From: Rugosimonospora acidiphila
Lineage (GTDB): Bacteria > Actinomycetota > Actinomycetes > Mycobacteriales > Micromonosporaceae
NCBI RefSeq assembly: GCF_039543385.1
Contig: NZ_BAABJQ010000015.1
Span: forward strand, 62,001 to 126,000
Direction of reading: 5' to 3'
Length of the DNA: 64,000 bases
The notes under the pieces are model-generated. The model ran no database searches, was not told the DNA's origin, and was given only the letters and a program-made list of their open reading frames with translations. Below are positions 8,293-17,370 of the stretch, piece after piece (position 1 is the first letter of the stretch; every line of letters starts with the position of its first letter). The position numbers and the translations under genes are program-made.

Positions 8293-9171
8293 GTGTTCGA
8301 CGGATTCGATGAGCTGGACGTCTCCACGTCGGCAACGACCATCCACGCGCGCCGTGGCGGCTCCGGGCCACCGGTGCTGCTGCTGCACGGCATCCCCGAG
8401 ACGCACCTCATGTGGCACCGCGTGGCGCCCAGGCTCGCCGAGCACTACACCGTGATCGCCACCGACCTGCGCGGCTGGGGAGACAGCGGCAAGCCGCCCA
8501 GCACCCCCGACCACGAGCCCTACAGCATGCGGGCGATCGCCCGCGACCAGGTCGAGGTCATGCGGCAGCTGGGCTACGAGCGGTTCAGCGTCGTCTCCCA
8601 CGACCGCGGCGCGCGCTGCGGCTACCGGCTGGCACTCGACCACCCGGACGCGGTGACCAGGCTCGCCGTCATGGACGTCATCCCCGTGGCGGAGGCGTAC
8701 CGGAGGGCCGGCCGCGAATTCAACCTCGCCTACTGGGTCTGGTCGTTCCTGGCCGCACCGGAGCCGGTCCCGGAACGGTTCATCGGCGCGAACCCCACCG
8801 TGCTGGTCGATTACATGCTCGACAGTTGGCCCGAGGTCAAGGACGCGTTCCCGCCCGAAATACGCGCCGCGTACGTCAAGCAGTTCAGCGACCCCGCCAC
8901 GGCGCACGCGATCTGCGAAGAGTTCCGGGCGTCCGCGACGCTGGACGTCCAGAACGACGAGGACGACCGCAACGCCAACCGGAAGATCGACTGTCCGGTG
9001 CTGTTCCTGTGGGCGCAGCGGGGTTCGGTCGCGAAGCTGTACGAGGACCCGCTCGCGATCTGGCGGGAATGGGCCGACGACGTCCGCGGGGGCCCGGTGC
9101 CCGTCGGTCACTTCATTCCGGAGGAGGCCCCCGAACAGACCGTCCGTCAGCTGCTGGACTTCCTGCCTTGA
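8293..9171 (+). CDS. Alpha/beta hydrolase of the haloacetate (fluoroacetate) dehalogenase type
   Basis: The 292-residue protein has the family's N-terminus MFDGFDELDVSTSATTIHAR, oxyanion segment LLLHGIPETHLMW, nucleophile elbow SHDRGARCGYRLALDHP with Asp104 as nucleophile and Arg105/Arg108 for carboxylate binding, and His273 in GHFIPEEAPEQ. Fluoroacetate dehalogenases carry a His-Trp pair in the halide pocket; here the segment is YWVWSF, with Val149 in place of the His and Trp150 kept. This suggests chloro- or bromo-acids, or an epoxide/ester, rather than fluoroacetate. Start GTG 8293 follows GGGGAGAGG (8275-8283). ATG 8272 is a weaker alternative. Confidence 0.88.
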   Translation: MFDGFDELDVSTSATTIHARRGGSGPPVLLLHGIPETHLMWHRVAPRLAEHYTVIATDLRGWGDSGKPPSTPDHEPYSMRAIARDQVEVMRQLGYERFSVVSHDRGARCGYRLALDHPDAVTRLAVMDVIPVAEAYRRAGREFNLAYWVWSFLAAPEPVPERFIGANPTVLVDYMLDSWPEVKDAFPPEIRAAYVKQFSDPATAHAICEEFRASATLDVQNDEDDRNANRKIDCPVLFLWAQRGSVAKLYEDPLAIWREWADDVRGGPVPVGHFIPEEAPEQTVRQLLDFLP

Positions 9172-9274
9172 GCGTCCCGGCGGCTTGACGCAGGCCAAGG
9201 GACCGAAGGTCATCGGACACATCTGCGATGACATTGGCGGATGGGCCAAGCGATTCGTCCTGGCGATCTTCCGG

Positions 9275-10123
9275 CTATAGGCGGGTGGCGGCCCGGACCA
9301 GCCCGGCGAGGGCCCGGGATCGACTGTGCGGCGGCCAGGCGATGACCGTCGTCACCGCCGGCGCGTCCAGCACCGGTACGGCGGCCAGGTCGCGGCGTAG
9401 GTGAGCCCGGCACGACTCGGGCAGCACCGCGCAGGCCCGGCCCAGCGCGATCAGCTGGTACAGCTGAGCGGTGTCTCGAGCCTGCGGGCCGGGGCCGTCC
9501 GGGTACGTGCCGTCGGGCGCGGGCCAGCGTGGCATCGGCAGGCCGGGCAGCGCCGTGAGATCGGCCATCCGGAGGTGCGCCCGGCCGGTGAGCGCGTGCC
9601 CGGCCGGCAGGACCGCGACCTGCTCCTCCGTGAGCAGTTCCTCGGTGTCGAAACCGGCGGTCGAGTCGAACGGCCGGTGCAGCAGCGCCACGTCGGCCCG
9701 ACCGTCGCGCAGCAGCCGCTCCTGCTCGCCGATGCCGCACAGCAGCACGTCGACGGTGACCGCGCCGGGTTCGGCGGCGTACGCGTCGAGCAGCTTCGAC
9801 AGCAGTTCGCTGGTCGCCCCGGCCTTGGTGGCCAGGGCCAGTCCCGGGTGGCCGGTCTCGGCGAGGGCGGCACGGCGGGTGCGGCGGTCGGCGGCGTCGA
9901 CCGCGTCGAGGGCCGCCCGGCCCTCGACCAGCAGCACCGAGCCGGCCTCGGTCAGCGCGCACGTCCGGCTGGTGCGCTCCAGCAGCGTCACCCCGAGCCG
10001 CCGTTCGAGCTGCCGGATCGCGCGGGACAGCGGCGGCTGCGCGATGCCGAGCCGCTGGGCGGCCCGCCCGAAGTGCAGTTCCTCGGCGACAGCGATGAAG
10101 TACCGCAGCTCCCGAGTCTCCAT
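9275..10123 (-). CDS. LysR-family transcriptional regulator
   Basis: Regulator of 282 residues starting METRELRYFIAVAEELHF. The LysR winged helix covers about 1-60 with HTH RAAQRLGIAQPPLSRAIRQLE, and a periplasmic-binding-like effector domain follows (about 88-282). ATG 10123 is preferred; TACCGT lies six bases before it and no Shine-Dalgarno is present, so it may be leaderless. It is divergent from an SDR gene with a perfect LysR-type palindrome between them, so it probably controls that SDR and itself. Confidence 0.93.
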   Translation of the reverse strand: METRELRYFIAVAEELHFGRAAQRLGIAQPPLSRAIRQLERRLGVTLLERTSRTCALTEAGSVLLVEGRAALDAVDAADRRTRRAALAETGHPGLALATKAGATSELLSKLLDAYAAEPGAVTVDVLLCGIGEQERLLRDGRADVALLHRPFDSTAGFDTEELLTEEQVAVLPAGHALTGRAHLRMADLTALPGLPMPRWPAPDGTYPDGPGPQARDTAQLYQLIALGRACAVLPESCRAHLRRDLAAVPVLDAPAVTTVIAWPPHSRSRALAGLVRAATRL

Positions 10124-10211
10124 GCCATCACGGTACCGGGGCAGCGGCGCGGTGGCGCGTGACCAAGCCCGGCGCACGGGAGGCGGTCGCCGCGAGGCGG
10201 CCGGCCCGCAT

Positions 10212-10230
10212 CGATACCGGCCAGGTATCG
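10212..10230. promoter_or_regulatory. LysR-type operator (T-N11-A palindrome)
   Basis: CGATACC-GGCCA-GGTATCG is a perfect 7-bp inverted repeat with 5-bp spacer and fits the T-N11-A rule of LysR boxes (T215 to A227 of the 10 kb block). It lies 89 bp before the LysR start and 56 bp before the SDR start, where a regulatory binding site is expected. Confidence 0.7.
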
Positions 10231-10285
10231 CTGCCTACCCAAACGGTGTTGGAGCGCACGCCCGCGCGCCGACAGGATCGACCGC

Positions 10286-11017
10286 ATGAGCGAACGGACT
10301 ATCGCGCTGGTCACCGGCGCGAACAAGGGAATCGGGTACGAGATCGCGGCCGGCCTGGGCGCCCTCGGCTGGAGCGTGGGCGTCGGCGCCCGGGATGAGG
10401 GGCGGCGCCAGACCGCCGTGGAGAAGCTGCGCGCGGCCGGCGTCGACGCGTTCGGCGTGCCGCTCGACGTGACCGACGACGCGAGCGTGGCCACGGCCGC
10501 CGCGCTGTTCGAGCAGCGCGCCGGCCGACTCGACGTGCTCGTCAACAACGCCGGGGTGATCGGTGGCAGGCCGCAGGAGCCCACCACGGTCGATCCCGAG
10601 ACCGTACGGACAGCGGTGGAGACCAACGTGATCGGCGTCATCCGGGTCACCAACGCGATGCTGCCGCTGCTGCGCCGCTCGCCGTCGCCGCGAATCGTGA
10701 ACATGTCGAGCGCCGTCGGTTCGCTGACCCGGCAGACCGGCCCCGCCGCCGAGCTGGCGACCGGCCCGCTGTCGGCCGCGTACGCGCCGTCGAAGACGTT
10801 CCTCAACGCCGTCACCATCCAGTACGCGAAGGAGCTGCGCGGCACGAACATCCTGATCAACGCCGGCTGCCCGGGCTACACCGCGACCGACCTCAACGGG
10901 TTCCGCGGCGTGCGCACCCCCGAGCAGGGCGCGGCGATCGCGATCCGGCTCGCGACCCTGCCCGACGACGGCCCGACCGGCGGATTCTTCGAGGATGCCG
11001 GGGTGGTGCCCTGGTAA
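10286..11017 (+). CDS. Short-chain dehydrogenase/reductase, probable LysR target
   Basis: NAD(P)-dependent oxidoreductase of 243 residues. The cofactor motif TGANKGIG is near the N-terminus, NNAG in the middle (VLVNNAGVIGG), catalytic Ser in NMSSAVGS and the catalytic YxxxK as YAPSK. The TGANKGIG form is common in carbonyl-reductase-like SDRs that use NADPH. Substrate is unknown. CAGGAT eight bases before the ATG and a poor Shine-Dalgarno suggest a leaderless or near-leaderless start. It is divergent from the LysR gene. Confidence 0.92.
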   Translation: MSERTIALVTGANKGIGYEIAAGLGALGWSVGVGARDEGRRQTAVEKLRAAGVDAFGVPLDVTDDASVATAAALFEQRAGRLDVLVNNAGVIGGRPQEPTTVDPETVRTAVETNVIGVIRVTNAMLPLLRRSPSPRIVNMSSAVGSLTRQTGPAAELATGPLSAAYAPSKTFLNAVTIQYAKELRGTNILINAGCPGYTATDLNGFRGVRTPEQGAAIAIRLATLPDDGPTGGFFEDAGVVPW

Positions 11018-11196
11018 CCCGCTCGGCGGCCGTGGTCGTCGGGCCGCCGAGGCCCGCCGACCCGTGCGCTCGTCCATCCCGGCATGTCCGGGCCGCTCGC
11101 GAGGTCCCCCCGCCGTCCGCGACCGCCGATCCGGCCGCTGGCCGGCGCCGGGCATGATGGACACATCGCAACCGTCCGAAACGGGGAGGCATCAGG

Positions 11197-12399
11197 ATGG
11201 ACTACCAGACCGCGCTCGCGTCGCTGTTCCAGGCGGAGGGACGCCTCGATCCATACCCGGCCTACGACGTGATCCGGGCGCACGCGCCGATCTTCCCGGC
11301 GGCCGACCGCGGCTGGTTCGTCACCACCCACGCGCTGACCACCCGGCTGCTGCGCGACCCGAACCTGCGCCTGGCCGACGCCGCCGCCTACGACGAGTTC
11401 TGGCCGGACTGGCGGGAGAACCGCGGCGTCGCCTCGATCGTGGGGTCCCTGCTGCACAGCAACCCGCCGGACCACACCCGGGTACGCCGCGCCGCGGCGG
11501 CCACCTTCACCGCCCGCCGGGTGGCCGCGATGCGCGACGTCATCGCCGGCCAGGCCGAGGATCTGATCAAGGCGATGCCGACCAGCACCGACTTCGTCAG
11601 CGCGTTCGCGTACCCGCTGCCGATCGGCGTGATCTGCGCACTGCTCGGCGTCCCCGAGTCGGACCGGCTGTGGTTCCGGCAGCGGGCCGCCGACCTGACG
11701 GTGGTGCTGGAGCCGGTCAGCACGGAGGAGGAGATGCGGCTCGCCGACGTGGCCGGCCGCGAACTCGAGGACTACTTCACCGGCTTGATCGAAGAGCGCC
11801 GGCGTGCCCCTCGGGAGGATCTGACCAGCGCGCTCGTCGCCGTGCACGACGACACCGCCGGCGCCGGGCTGACCGGCGAGGAACTGCTCTCCAACCTGGT
11901 GCTGTTGCTGATCGCCGGCTTCGAGACCACCACCAACCTGCTCGGCACCGGCATCCGCATCCTGCTGGAGCATCCCGAGCAGGCGGACCGGCTGCGCGCC
12001 AGCCCGGAGCTCGCGCCGGCGTTCGTCGAGGAGATTCTGCGGTACGACTCGCCGGCACAGATCTCCGGCCGGATCACCACCGGCCCGCTGGATCTCGGTG
12101 ACGGAATCCGGCTGCCCGCCGGGGCGCCGATGACGATGCTGCTCGGCTCGGCCAACCGGGACCCGGCGCGTTACCCCGACCCGCACCGGTTCGACCCGGA
12201 TCGTCCGAACATCGCGCCGGTATCGTTCGGCGGCGGCGCCCACTACTGCCTCGGCGCCCCGCTGGCCCGGCTGGAGGCGCAGGTCGCGTTCCCGCTGCTG
12301 CTGAGCATGCTGCCCCGGCTGAGCCTGACCGGCCCGGGCGAGCTGCGTGACCGCCTGGTGCTGCGCGGCTATGCCACGCTGCCGGTCAGCACCGGGTGA
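11197..12399 (+). CDS. Cytochrome P450
   Basis: Soluble bacterial class I P450 of 400 residues. It has the I-helix oxygen-activation motif AGFETTT (Ala240-Thr246), the K-helix EEILRYD (ExxR) and the heme loop SFGGGAHYCLGAPLARLE with the thiolate ligand Cys351. The N-terminus has no membrane anchor. The start is fixed by GGGGAGG (11183-11189) seven bases before ATG. No ferredoxin or ferredoxin reductase gene adjoins it, so electrons must come from elsewhere. Substrate is unknown. Confidence 0.95.
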   Translation: MDYQTALASLFQAEGRLDPYPAYDVIRAHAPIFPAADRGWFVTTHALTTRLLRDPNLRLADAAAYDEFWPDWRENRGVASIVGSLLHSNPPDHTRVRRAAAATFTARRVAAMRDVIAGQAEDLIKAMPTSTDFVSAFAYPLPIGVICALLGVPESDRLWFRQRAADLTVVLEPVSTEEEMRLADVAGRELEDYFTGLIEERRRAPREDLTSALVAVHDDTAGAGLTGEELLSNLVLLLIAGFETTTNLLGTGIRILLEHPEQADRLRASPELAPAFVEEILRYDSPAQISGRITTGPLDLGDGIRLPAGAPMTMLLGSANRDPARYPDPHRFDPDRPNIAPVSFGGGAHYCLGAPLARLEAQVAFPLLLSMLPRLSLTGPGELRDRLVLRGYATLPVSTG

Positions 12400-12441
12400 G
12401 CCACCGCCATCCCTCGATCGCGAGCGCGATCTGAACGACCG

Positions 12442-12467
12442 CGTCCCGGGCCGCGAGGCCCGGGACG
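12442..12467. terminator. Hairpin between convergent P450 and DUF2207-like gene
   Basis: Perfect inverted repeat CGTCCCGGGCC-GCGA-GGCCCGGGACG (11-bp stem, 4-nt loop), placed between two converging stop codons. There is no clear U-tract. Confidence 0.75.
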
Positions 12468-12478
12468 AAGCGTCGGGA

Positions 12479-14344
12479 TCAGGGAACGGCGCGCTGCCCG
12501 GCGGCGTTCCCGTCGCCCGGCGGGGTGCGGGTCGGCGACAGCCTGGTCATCGCGACGGACAGCAGCCAGTGCAGGTTGCGCGGATCGACCGGGTGGGGGC
12601 TGGTGCGGGTCGACAGACTGACCACGACACCGTCCTTACGCGCCACCGCCGAGCGATCACCGCCGTAGGCCTCGTCGCCTATCCCCGGCAGTGGCGGGTT
12701 ACGCCGGTTCAACATCATGGCTGCCTTGCCGGCCGTCCCGTCGGCCATGATCAGGCTCACCAGCGCGCGCCGGTCCGCACCCTCGAACACCACCGCGCCC
12801 GCCGACATCGCCCTCGAACCAGGGTTGCTGATGCCCCGCATGGTCACCGGTGCCCCCACCGCCCGGCTCACCTCGTCGGCGGTCAGTAGCTGCTCGGGCG
12901 AGGGCAGCGGCGCCCCACCGGCGCCGCGGATGGTGGAGATGCCGAGTTCGGCGGCGATCAGCGCCTCGGTGCCCCCCGAGACCGGGCTCGCCGCCTCCTG
13001 AGGCGGCACCTGGCTGGCTGCCACCACCTCAAGGCTGAGCACCCGCCGGCTCCAGCGGCGTACCGAGATCCGTACCGTGTCGCCGTCGCGGCACCGGTCG
13101 ACCCATTCGCTCGGCACACCCCACGCGGTGGTGGTGTCCCCGGCGCCATCGTCGACGGCCAGGTAGTGCAGCCACGGAACGGCCTCGTCGTCGCTGCCCG
13201 ACTTCGTCCGCCACTTCTCGCGCCAGAGCACCTGCCCGGTCAGCGTGACGGGACTGGCCACGTCGACGATTGCCCGCGCCAGGACGTACAGGCCGAAGCA
13301 GAGCAGGAGCACCCCCGCCAGGAGGATGACGCCCCCGCCGGGGATGCGGACGAACAGCACGCCGCCCAGCATGACCAGGAGGCCCTCGATGATGAAGTAA
13401 CGGGCCGTCCTGCCGTACCGGGGCCAGAAGTTGGGGTAACGCACCCGTAACTGGTGCCAGGTGCCACCGAAGGAGGACCAGACCCGGCGCCGGTTGCCCA
13501 TGCCGAGGTCGATCACCCCGCTGGCGAGCCGGGTCGCGCCCAGCGCCGCGCCGTAGGCCAGGTACCGGTCCCACACCGTGACCGCGGCCGGCGGCAGGTT
13601 GGCGAACTCCTCCGTGTTGCGCAGCCAGGTCTTCACGCCCAGCCAGCGCGCGCAGGCCGCCAGCCCGGCCGGGGTGTCCCGCTCGCCGATCGGCCGGTTG
13701 CCGATGCCGACGAGCACCGCCGCGCCGAACAGCCACGCCCCCGCCGCCACCGACACGGACGGGTGCGCGTTCTTCGAGTCGGGCATCAGCATCACCGCCG
13801 CGGCAAGGCCGAACCCGCACACCACCGCCAGCACGTTGAGGACGGCCAGCGCCGCCGGTCCGAACCGACGCCGGGACAGCCCGCGCTTCCGGCAGTCGGC
13901 GATGACGGCCGCCTCCACCCGCTTGCGGAACCCCTTCGCCTGGGCCGGGTCGCGGAACGTCAGGGCGGTCAGCGGCACCACCCCACCGGTGGCGAGCGAG
14001 GTCACCCGGTCGAAAATCATCTGTTCGTACCGGTTGAGCCCGGCCGGCCTCGGATCACGCACGTGCACGGTGGTCTGCCGGGGATCGTTGCCGGGCTGAC
14101 GGAACTCCAGGTAATGCCTGGCCGCCAAGTCGATCAACGTGGCCTCGGCCGCGTCCTCGGTCAGCACCCAGCCACAGGCCAGCAGGCTGGCCACGGCGGG
14201 TGGCTCGGGGCCGAGGTCCTGCGTGGACGGTGCCGGCTCGGGGTGCGCCGGCCGGGTGGCCAGCAGAGCCAACAGGTACGCCACGCCCCACACACCCACC
14301 GAGACGATTGCCAGACCGGCGGCGAGGAACAGCGACGCGCTCAT
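12479..14344 (-). CDS. DUF2207-like membrane protein, LemA partner
   Basis: Membrane protein of 621 residues: an N-terminal membrane segment (about 4-27), a soluble part (LACGWVLTEDAAEATLIDLAARHYLEF) typical of the C-terminal half of DUF2207 proteins, paired membrane segments near 165-215 and 325-370, and a C-terminal soluble part of unknown fold. Function is unknown. DUF2207 proteins usually sit beside LemA, and here the ATG lies two bases after the LemA stop, so the pair is translationally coupled. The large N-terminal extracytoplasmic domain of full-length DUF2207 proteins is not evident. Confidence 0.75.
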   Translation of the reverse strand: MSASLFLAAGLAIVSVGVWGVAYLLALLATRPAHPEPAPSTQDLGPEPPAVASLLACGWVLTEDAAEATLIDLAARHYLEFRQPGNDPRQTTVHVRDPRPAGLNRYEQMIFDRVTSLATGGVVPLTALTFRDPAQAKGFRKRVEAAVIADCRKRGLSRRRFGPAALAVLNVLAVVCGFGLAAAVMLMPDSKNAHPSVSVAAGAWLFGAAVLVGIGNRPIGERDTPAGLAACARWLGVKTWLRNTEEFANLPPAAVTVWDRYLAYGAALGATRLASGVIDLGMGNRRRVWSSFGGTWHQLRVRYPNFWPRYGRTARYFIIEGLLVMLGGVLFVRIPGGGVILLAGVLLLCFGLYVLARAIVDVASPVTLTGQVLWREKWRTKSGSDDEAVPWLHYLAVDDGAGDTTTAWGVPSEWVDRCRDGDTVRISVRRWSRRVLSLEVVAASQVPPQEAASPVSGGTEALIAAELGISTIRGAGGAPLPSPEQLLTADEVSRAVGAPVTMRGISNPGSRAMSAGAVVFEGADRRALVSLIMADGTAGKAAMMLNRRNPPLPGIGDEAYGGDRSAVARKDGVVVSLSTRTSPHPVDPRNLHWLLSVAMTRLSPTRTPPGDGNAAGQRAVP

Positions 14345-14346
14345 CC

Positions 14347-14925
14347 CTAGAACCGCACCGCGACCGGGCCGCGCTCCCCTTCCGCGGCCTGGAAGAGCTC
14401 CCGGCCACGGAAGCCTCCGATGCCGGCGATGACATTGGTGGGGATCGACTGGATCGAGGTGTTGTACGTCTGCACGGCGCTGTTGTAGAACTGCCGAGCG
14501 TACGCGATCTTGTCCTCGGTACCGCCCAACTCGGTCTGCAGACCGAGGAAGTTCGCGCTCGCCTTCAGCGTCGGGTACGACTCGGCGAGAGCGAAGAGCC
14601 GCCCCACGGCCTGGGTGAGCGCGTTCTCGACCTGAGCCCGGGCCGCCGGTTCCGCCGTGGTGGCGGCGATCGCCGAATTACGGGCTTGTACCACGGCGTC
14701 CAGAGTGCCCCGCTCGTGCGCCGCGTACCCCTTAACCGTCTCGACCAGATTTGGTATCAGGTCATACCGCCGCCTGAGTTGCACGTCAATCTGCGCCCAG
14801 GCCGCGTCGACCTGATTGCGCTGACGCACCAGCTTGTTGTAGGACGTCGCGCCCCACACGATGAGCAGCACCGCGACCAGGCACACCAGGCCGACGACGA
14901 CAACGAGGAAAACCTTGCCAGACAT
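14347..14925 (-). CDS. lemA: LemA family protein
   Basis: Protein of 192 residues with one N-terminal membrane helix (about 3-25) and the long helical LemA domain. Conserved features are NQVDAAWAQIDVQLRRRYDLIPNLVE, cut here as NQVDAAWAQIDVQL and RRYDLIPNLVE, and the C-terminal YNTSIQSIPTNVIAG. LemA function is not established in bacteria. ATG 14925 (MSGKVFL) is preferred because GAGGAG lies nine bases upstream; the next ATG upstream (14931) would be only three bases from it. It is the first gene of a two-gene operon with the DUF2207-like gene. Confidence 0.93.
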   Translation of the reverse strand: MSGKVFLVVVVGLVCLVAVLLIVWGATSYNKLVRQRNQVDAAWAQIDVQLRRRYDLIPNLVETVKGYAAHERGTLDAVVQARNSAIAATTAEPAARAQVENALTQAVGRLFALAESYPTLKASANFLGLQTELGGTEDKIAYARQFYNSAVQTYNTSIQSIPTNVIAGIGGFRGRELFQAAEGERGPVAVRF

Positions 14926-15302
14926 ATCCATGAGCTCCTCAGACCTCCGGCCGAGCATTGTGCCATCCAATGGCAAACAGTCGAGACCCGCGCTACGGCT
15001 GGGTATCCGCCATCCTCACCGGTATCCGCCGGGGTCACGACAAACTATGACCATCCACAATTGACAGTCGCGCTTCCGGCCGAATCGGCGCCGCCAGCGG
15101 GCCGCGGACGCGGGTCGGAGCGCGAAATTCGCACCCTTACCGGCTGGAGATTGGCGGGTCGCGGGTGGCGAAACGAAGATTGGGTGCCCAGGAGATGAAG
15201 CTCACGCGTCGCGTTGCGCGCCTGTCGGAAGCCGAACGCCACCGGTTCGTTCACGAATTCGTCGACAACACGTCCGACGGCGTGGACGCTAATCCGCAGC
15301 GC
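14926..15302. other. Intergenic region with possible truncated reading frame
   Basis: These 377 bp separate lemA from the DszC-like gene, which reads toward it. On the plus strand an ATG at 15195 follows AGGAG closely and opens about 34 codons with good GC3 (MKLTRRVARLSEAERHRFVH and on) before running into sequence antisense to the next gene. It may be the surviving 5' end of a lost gene. Nothing else is recognised; promoter elements for lemA are not obvious. Confidence 0.35.
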
Positions 15303-16547
15303 TCACGTGTAGATCCCGGGGGGTGGCTCCCAGCCGGTGAGCACGTGCGCGCCGATCTCGGCGTGCTTCCAGTCGACCGGGTCGTGCAGGGACAGCGTGC
15401 GCGCATTGCGCCAGTGCCGATCGAAGCCGGTCCCCGCGCGGGCCGCGCTCGCGCCCATCAGCGCGTACAGCTCGCTGGTCGTGGCGAGCGCGGCGCGGGT
15501 GGCGGCCGCCTTGGCGGCGTAGATCGGCACGGCCAGCTCGGTGCGGGTCAGCTCGCCGCGCTCGTACGCGTCGAGCAGGTCGCCGGTGGCCAGCGTGAGG
15601 CTGTACGCGGCGGCCAGGCCGCTGACCAGCTCCCCGGTCAGCCGCCGCACCATCGGGTCGTCGGCCGCGCTGTCCACGCCGGCCGAGGGCCAGGGGCGGG
15701 CCCGCTGGGCGACGAACGGCACCGCCGCCCGCAGCGCGCCGATGCCGATGCCGACCAGGACCGCGGCGAACCCCGCCTGGTACCGCACCGCGTTCTGCGG
15801 CAGCGGGGCGCGGCCGGGCACGCTGGCGCACAGCGCCGCATCGGTGTCGACCGCCTCGAAGGTGATGGTGCCGGAGTCGGTGGCGCGCTGGCCCAGCATG
15901 TCCCAGTCGCGGTGGACGCGCACCCCGTCCGCGGTGGGCGGCACGAGATTGAGCTGGAGCCCCAGCAGCGGGTTGTCGGTGGCCCCCGGTGCCTGCGGGT
16001 TGAACGCCCAGACCGCGATCAGGTCGGCCTCGGCCGCGCCGGTGGTGTAGATCTTCGTGCCGCTGATGGTGAACGAGCCGTCCGGACGGGGCGCGGCGAT
16101 GGTGCTCCAGGGGTCGTCGACCTTCCGGCCCGCCTCCGCGACGGCCAGGCCGAGGATCGCGTCGTCACGCAGGATCCGGTCGGTGAGCAGCGGGCGCAGC
16201 GCGTCGGGGCAGTAGACGAAGATTTCGCGGGTCAGCTCGTCGTGCACCTTGAAGATCTGGGCCACCGAGGAATCGGCCACGCCGATGCGCACCTGCGCCT
16301 CCAGCGAGAGCCGGTGCGACGCGCTGAGCCCCCCACACTCCCTCGGGACTCCAGTGTGGAGGATCCCGGACCGCTTCAGGGCCGCCACCGCGGCGGTGGG
16401 GTAGCGACCGGCGGCGTCCGCCGCCGCGGCCGCCGGCGCTATCTCGCCGTCCAGCGTCGCCTGCAGCCGGATCAGCGCGGCCAGTTCGTCGGCGGGGAAG
16501 GCGGGCACGGGGATGGCCGCGCCCAACAGGCCTGGCAGATCGCTCAT
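15303..16547 (-). CDS. Acyl-CoA dehydrogenase-fold flavoprotein, DszC/SfnC-like monooxygenase group
   Basis: The 414-residue protein has the acyl-CoA dehydrogenase fold: helical N-terminus, middle beta domain (LGLAVAEAG, GTKIYTTGAAEADLIAVWA) and C-terminal four-helix domain. The C-terminal FDRHWRNARTLSLHDPVDWK is the pattern of DszC/SfnC-type two-component FMN monooxygenases, and no acyl-CoA dehydrogenase catalytic Glu motif is apparent. It may therefore oxygenate a sulfur or nitrogen compound with a separate flavin reductase, none of which is adjacent. Start ATG 16547 has GGAGG seven bases upstream. Confidence 0.85.
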   Translation of the reverse strand: MSDLPGLLGAAIPVPAFPADELAALIRLQATLDGEIAPAAAAADAAGRYPTAAVAALKRSGILHTGVPRECGGLSASHRLSLEAQVRIGVADSSVAQIFKVHDELTREIFVYCPDALRPLLTDRILRDDAILGLAVAEAGRKVDDPWSTIAAPRPDGSFTISGTKIYTTGAAEADLIAVWAFNPQAPGATDNPLLGLQLNLVPPTADGVRVHRDWDMLGQRATDSGTITFEAVDTDAALCASVPGRAPLPQNAVRYQAGFAAVLVGIGIGALRAAVPFVAQRARPWPSAGVDSAADDPMVRRLTGELVSGLAAAYSLTLATGDLLDAYERGELTRTELAVPIYAAKAAATRAALATTSELYALMGASAARAGTGFDRHWRNARTLSLHDPVDWKHAEIGAHVLTGWEPPPGIYT

Positions 16548-16692
16548 CTCGGGTCCTCCACGTTGGCTGCTGGTCCGACCCTAACCGGCCGCGGCGGCGA
16601 AGGTGCGCCCGTGGCCATCCGAACCGTTCACCAGACGCGTCAGCGGCCCCGCGCGAAAGCGCGTGCGGGGCCGAGGGGTGGTCGCGGCGGCG

Positions 16693-17199
16693 TCAGAAGA
16701 CGTAGCGGGTCTGGCTGTAAGGGTTTTTCGTGAACGCCAGCACCTTCGCCGGCGCGACGGCGAAGACCAGCGCCGGATGCGTTGCCGTGTCGTCGAGGAA
16801 GATGCCGTCGCCGACCTCGAACACCCAGTCGAGCTTGTCCCGCCAGAGTCGGCTGAGCCGGCCGAGGGTTTCGGCATCCGTGGTCCGCTCGGCCGCGCCC
16901 TCGACCGTGACGTCGATGCCCGAGCGGTACGCGTTGGTGCCCGTGGTGAGGACGCAGTTGGGGTTGGTCTCGAGGTTCCTCGCCTTCTGCTCGCCGGCGC
17001 CGGTGCAGAAGTGGAGCCGATCGTCGAGCCACATCGCGGGCAGCGGCGTGACGTGCGGGCGGCCGTCTCGGCGCACCGTCGAGAGCCAGAACATCTCGGA
17101 TGACTCCAGCACCGTGAGGACATCGGACCACGGCAGGGCCTGCGCCTTCGGGTCGCTGAATCCCGCGGCCAGCCGCGCCGCCGGTTCGAATCCCGTCAT
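16693..17199 (-). CDS. Pyridoxamine 5'-phosphate oxidase-family (FMN/F420-binding) protein
   Basis: Small split-barrel flavoprotein of 168 residues. The family pattern is FWLSTVRRDGRPHVTPLPAM (start of the barrel) with later segments KARNLETNPNCVLTTG and GIDVTVEGAAERTTD. Actinobacterial members often use F420 rather than FMN; the cofactor here cannot be told from the sequence. ATG 17199 has GGAGG four bases upstream. The frame is open far upstream on this strand, but that extension is a high-GC artefact and is not coding. The gene is divergent from an SDR. Confidence 0.88.
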   Translation of the reverse strand: MTGFEPAARLAAGFSDPKAQALPWSDVLTVLESSEMFWLSTVRRDGRPHVTPLPAMWLDDRLHFCTGAGEQKARNLETNPNCVLTTGTNAYRSGIDVTVEGAAERTTDAETLGRLSRLWRDKLDWVFEVGDGIFLDDTATHPALVFAVAPAKVLAFTKNPYSQTRYVF

Positions 17200-17370
17200 G
17201 TCGCCTCCAAGCGGACGAGGAGAACTGGTTGTGGTTGGCAACCGGTACCGACCGTAGTACATCCGGTTGCGGAGCGCCGGCTTACCGAGCACGGGCTCGT
17301 CTCCCCGACCCCGGCCACAGGAGAGGTGGCAGACTGGAGCCCTCGCACCTAGATCACGGATCGGACCGGC

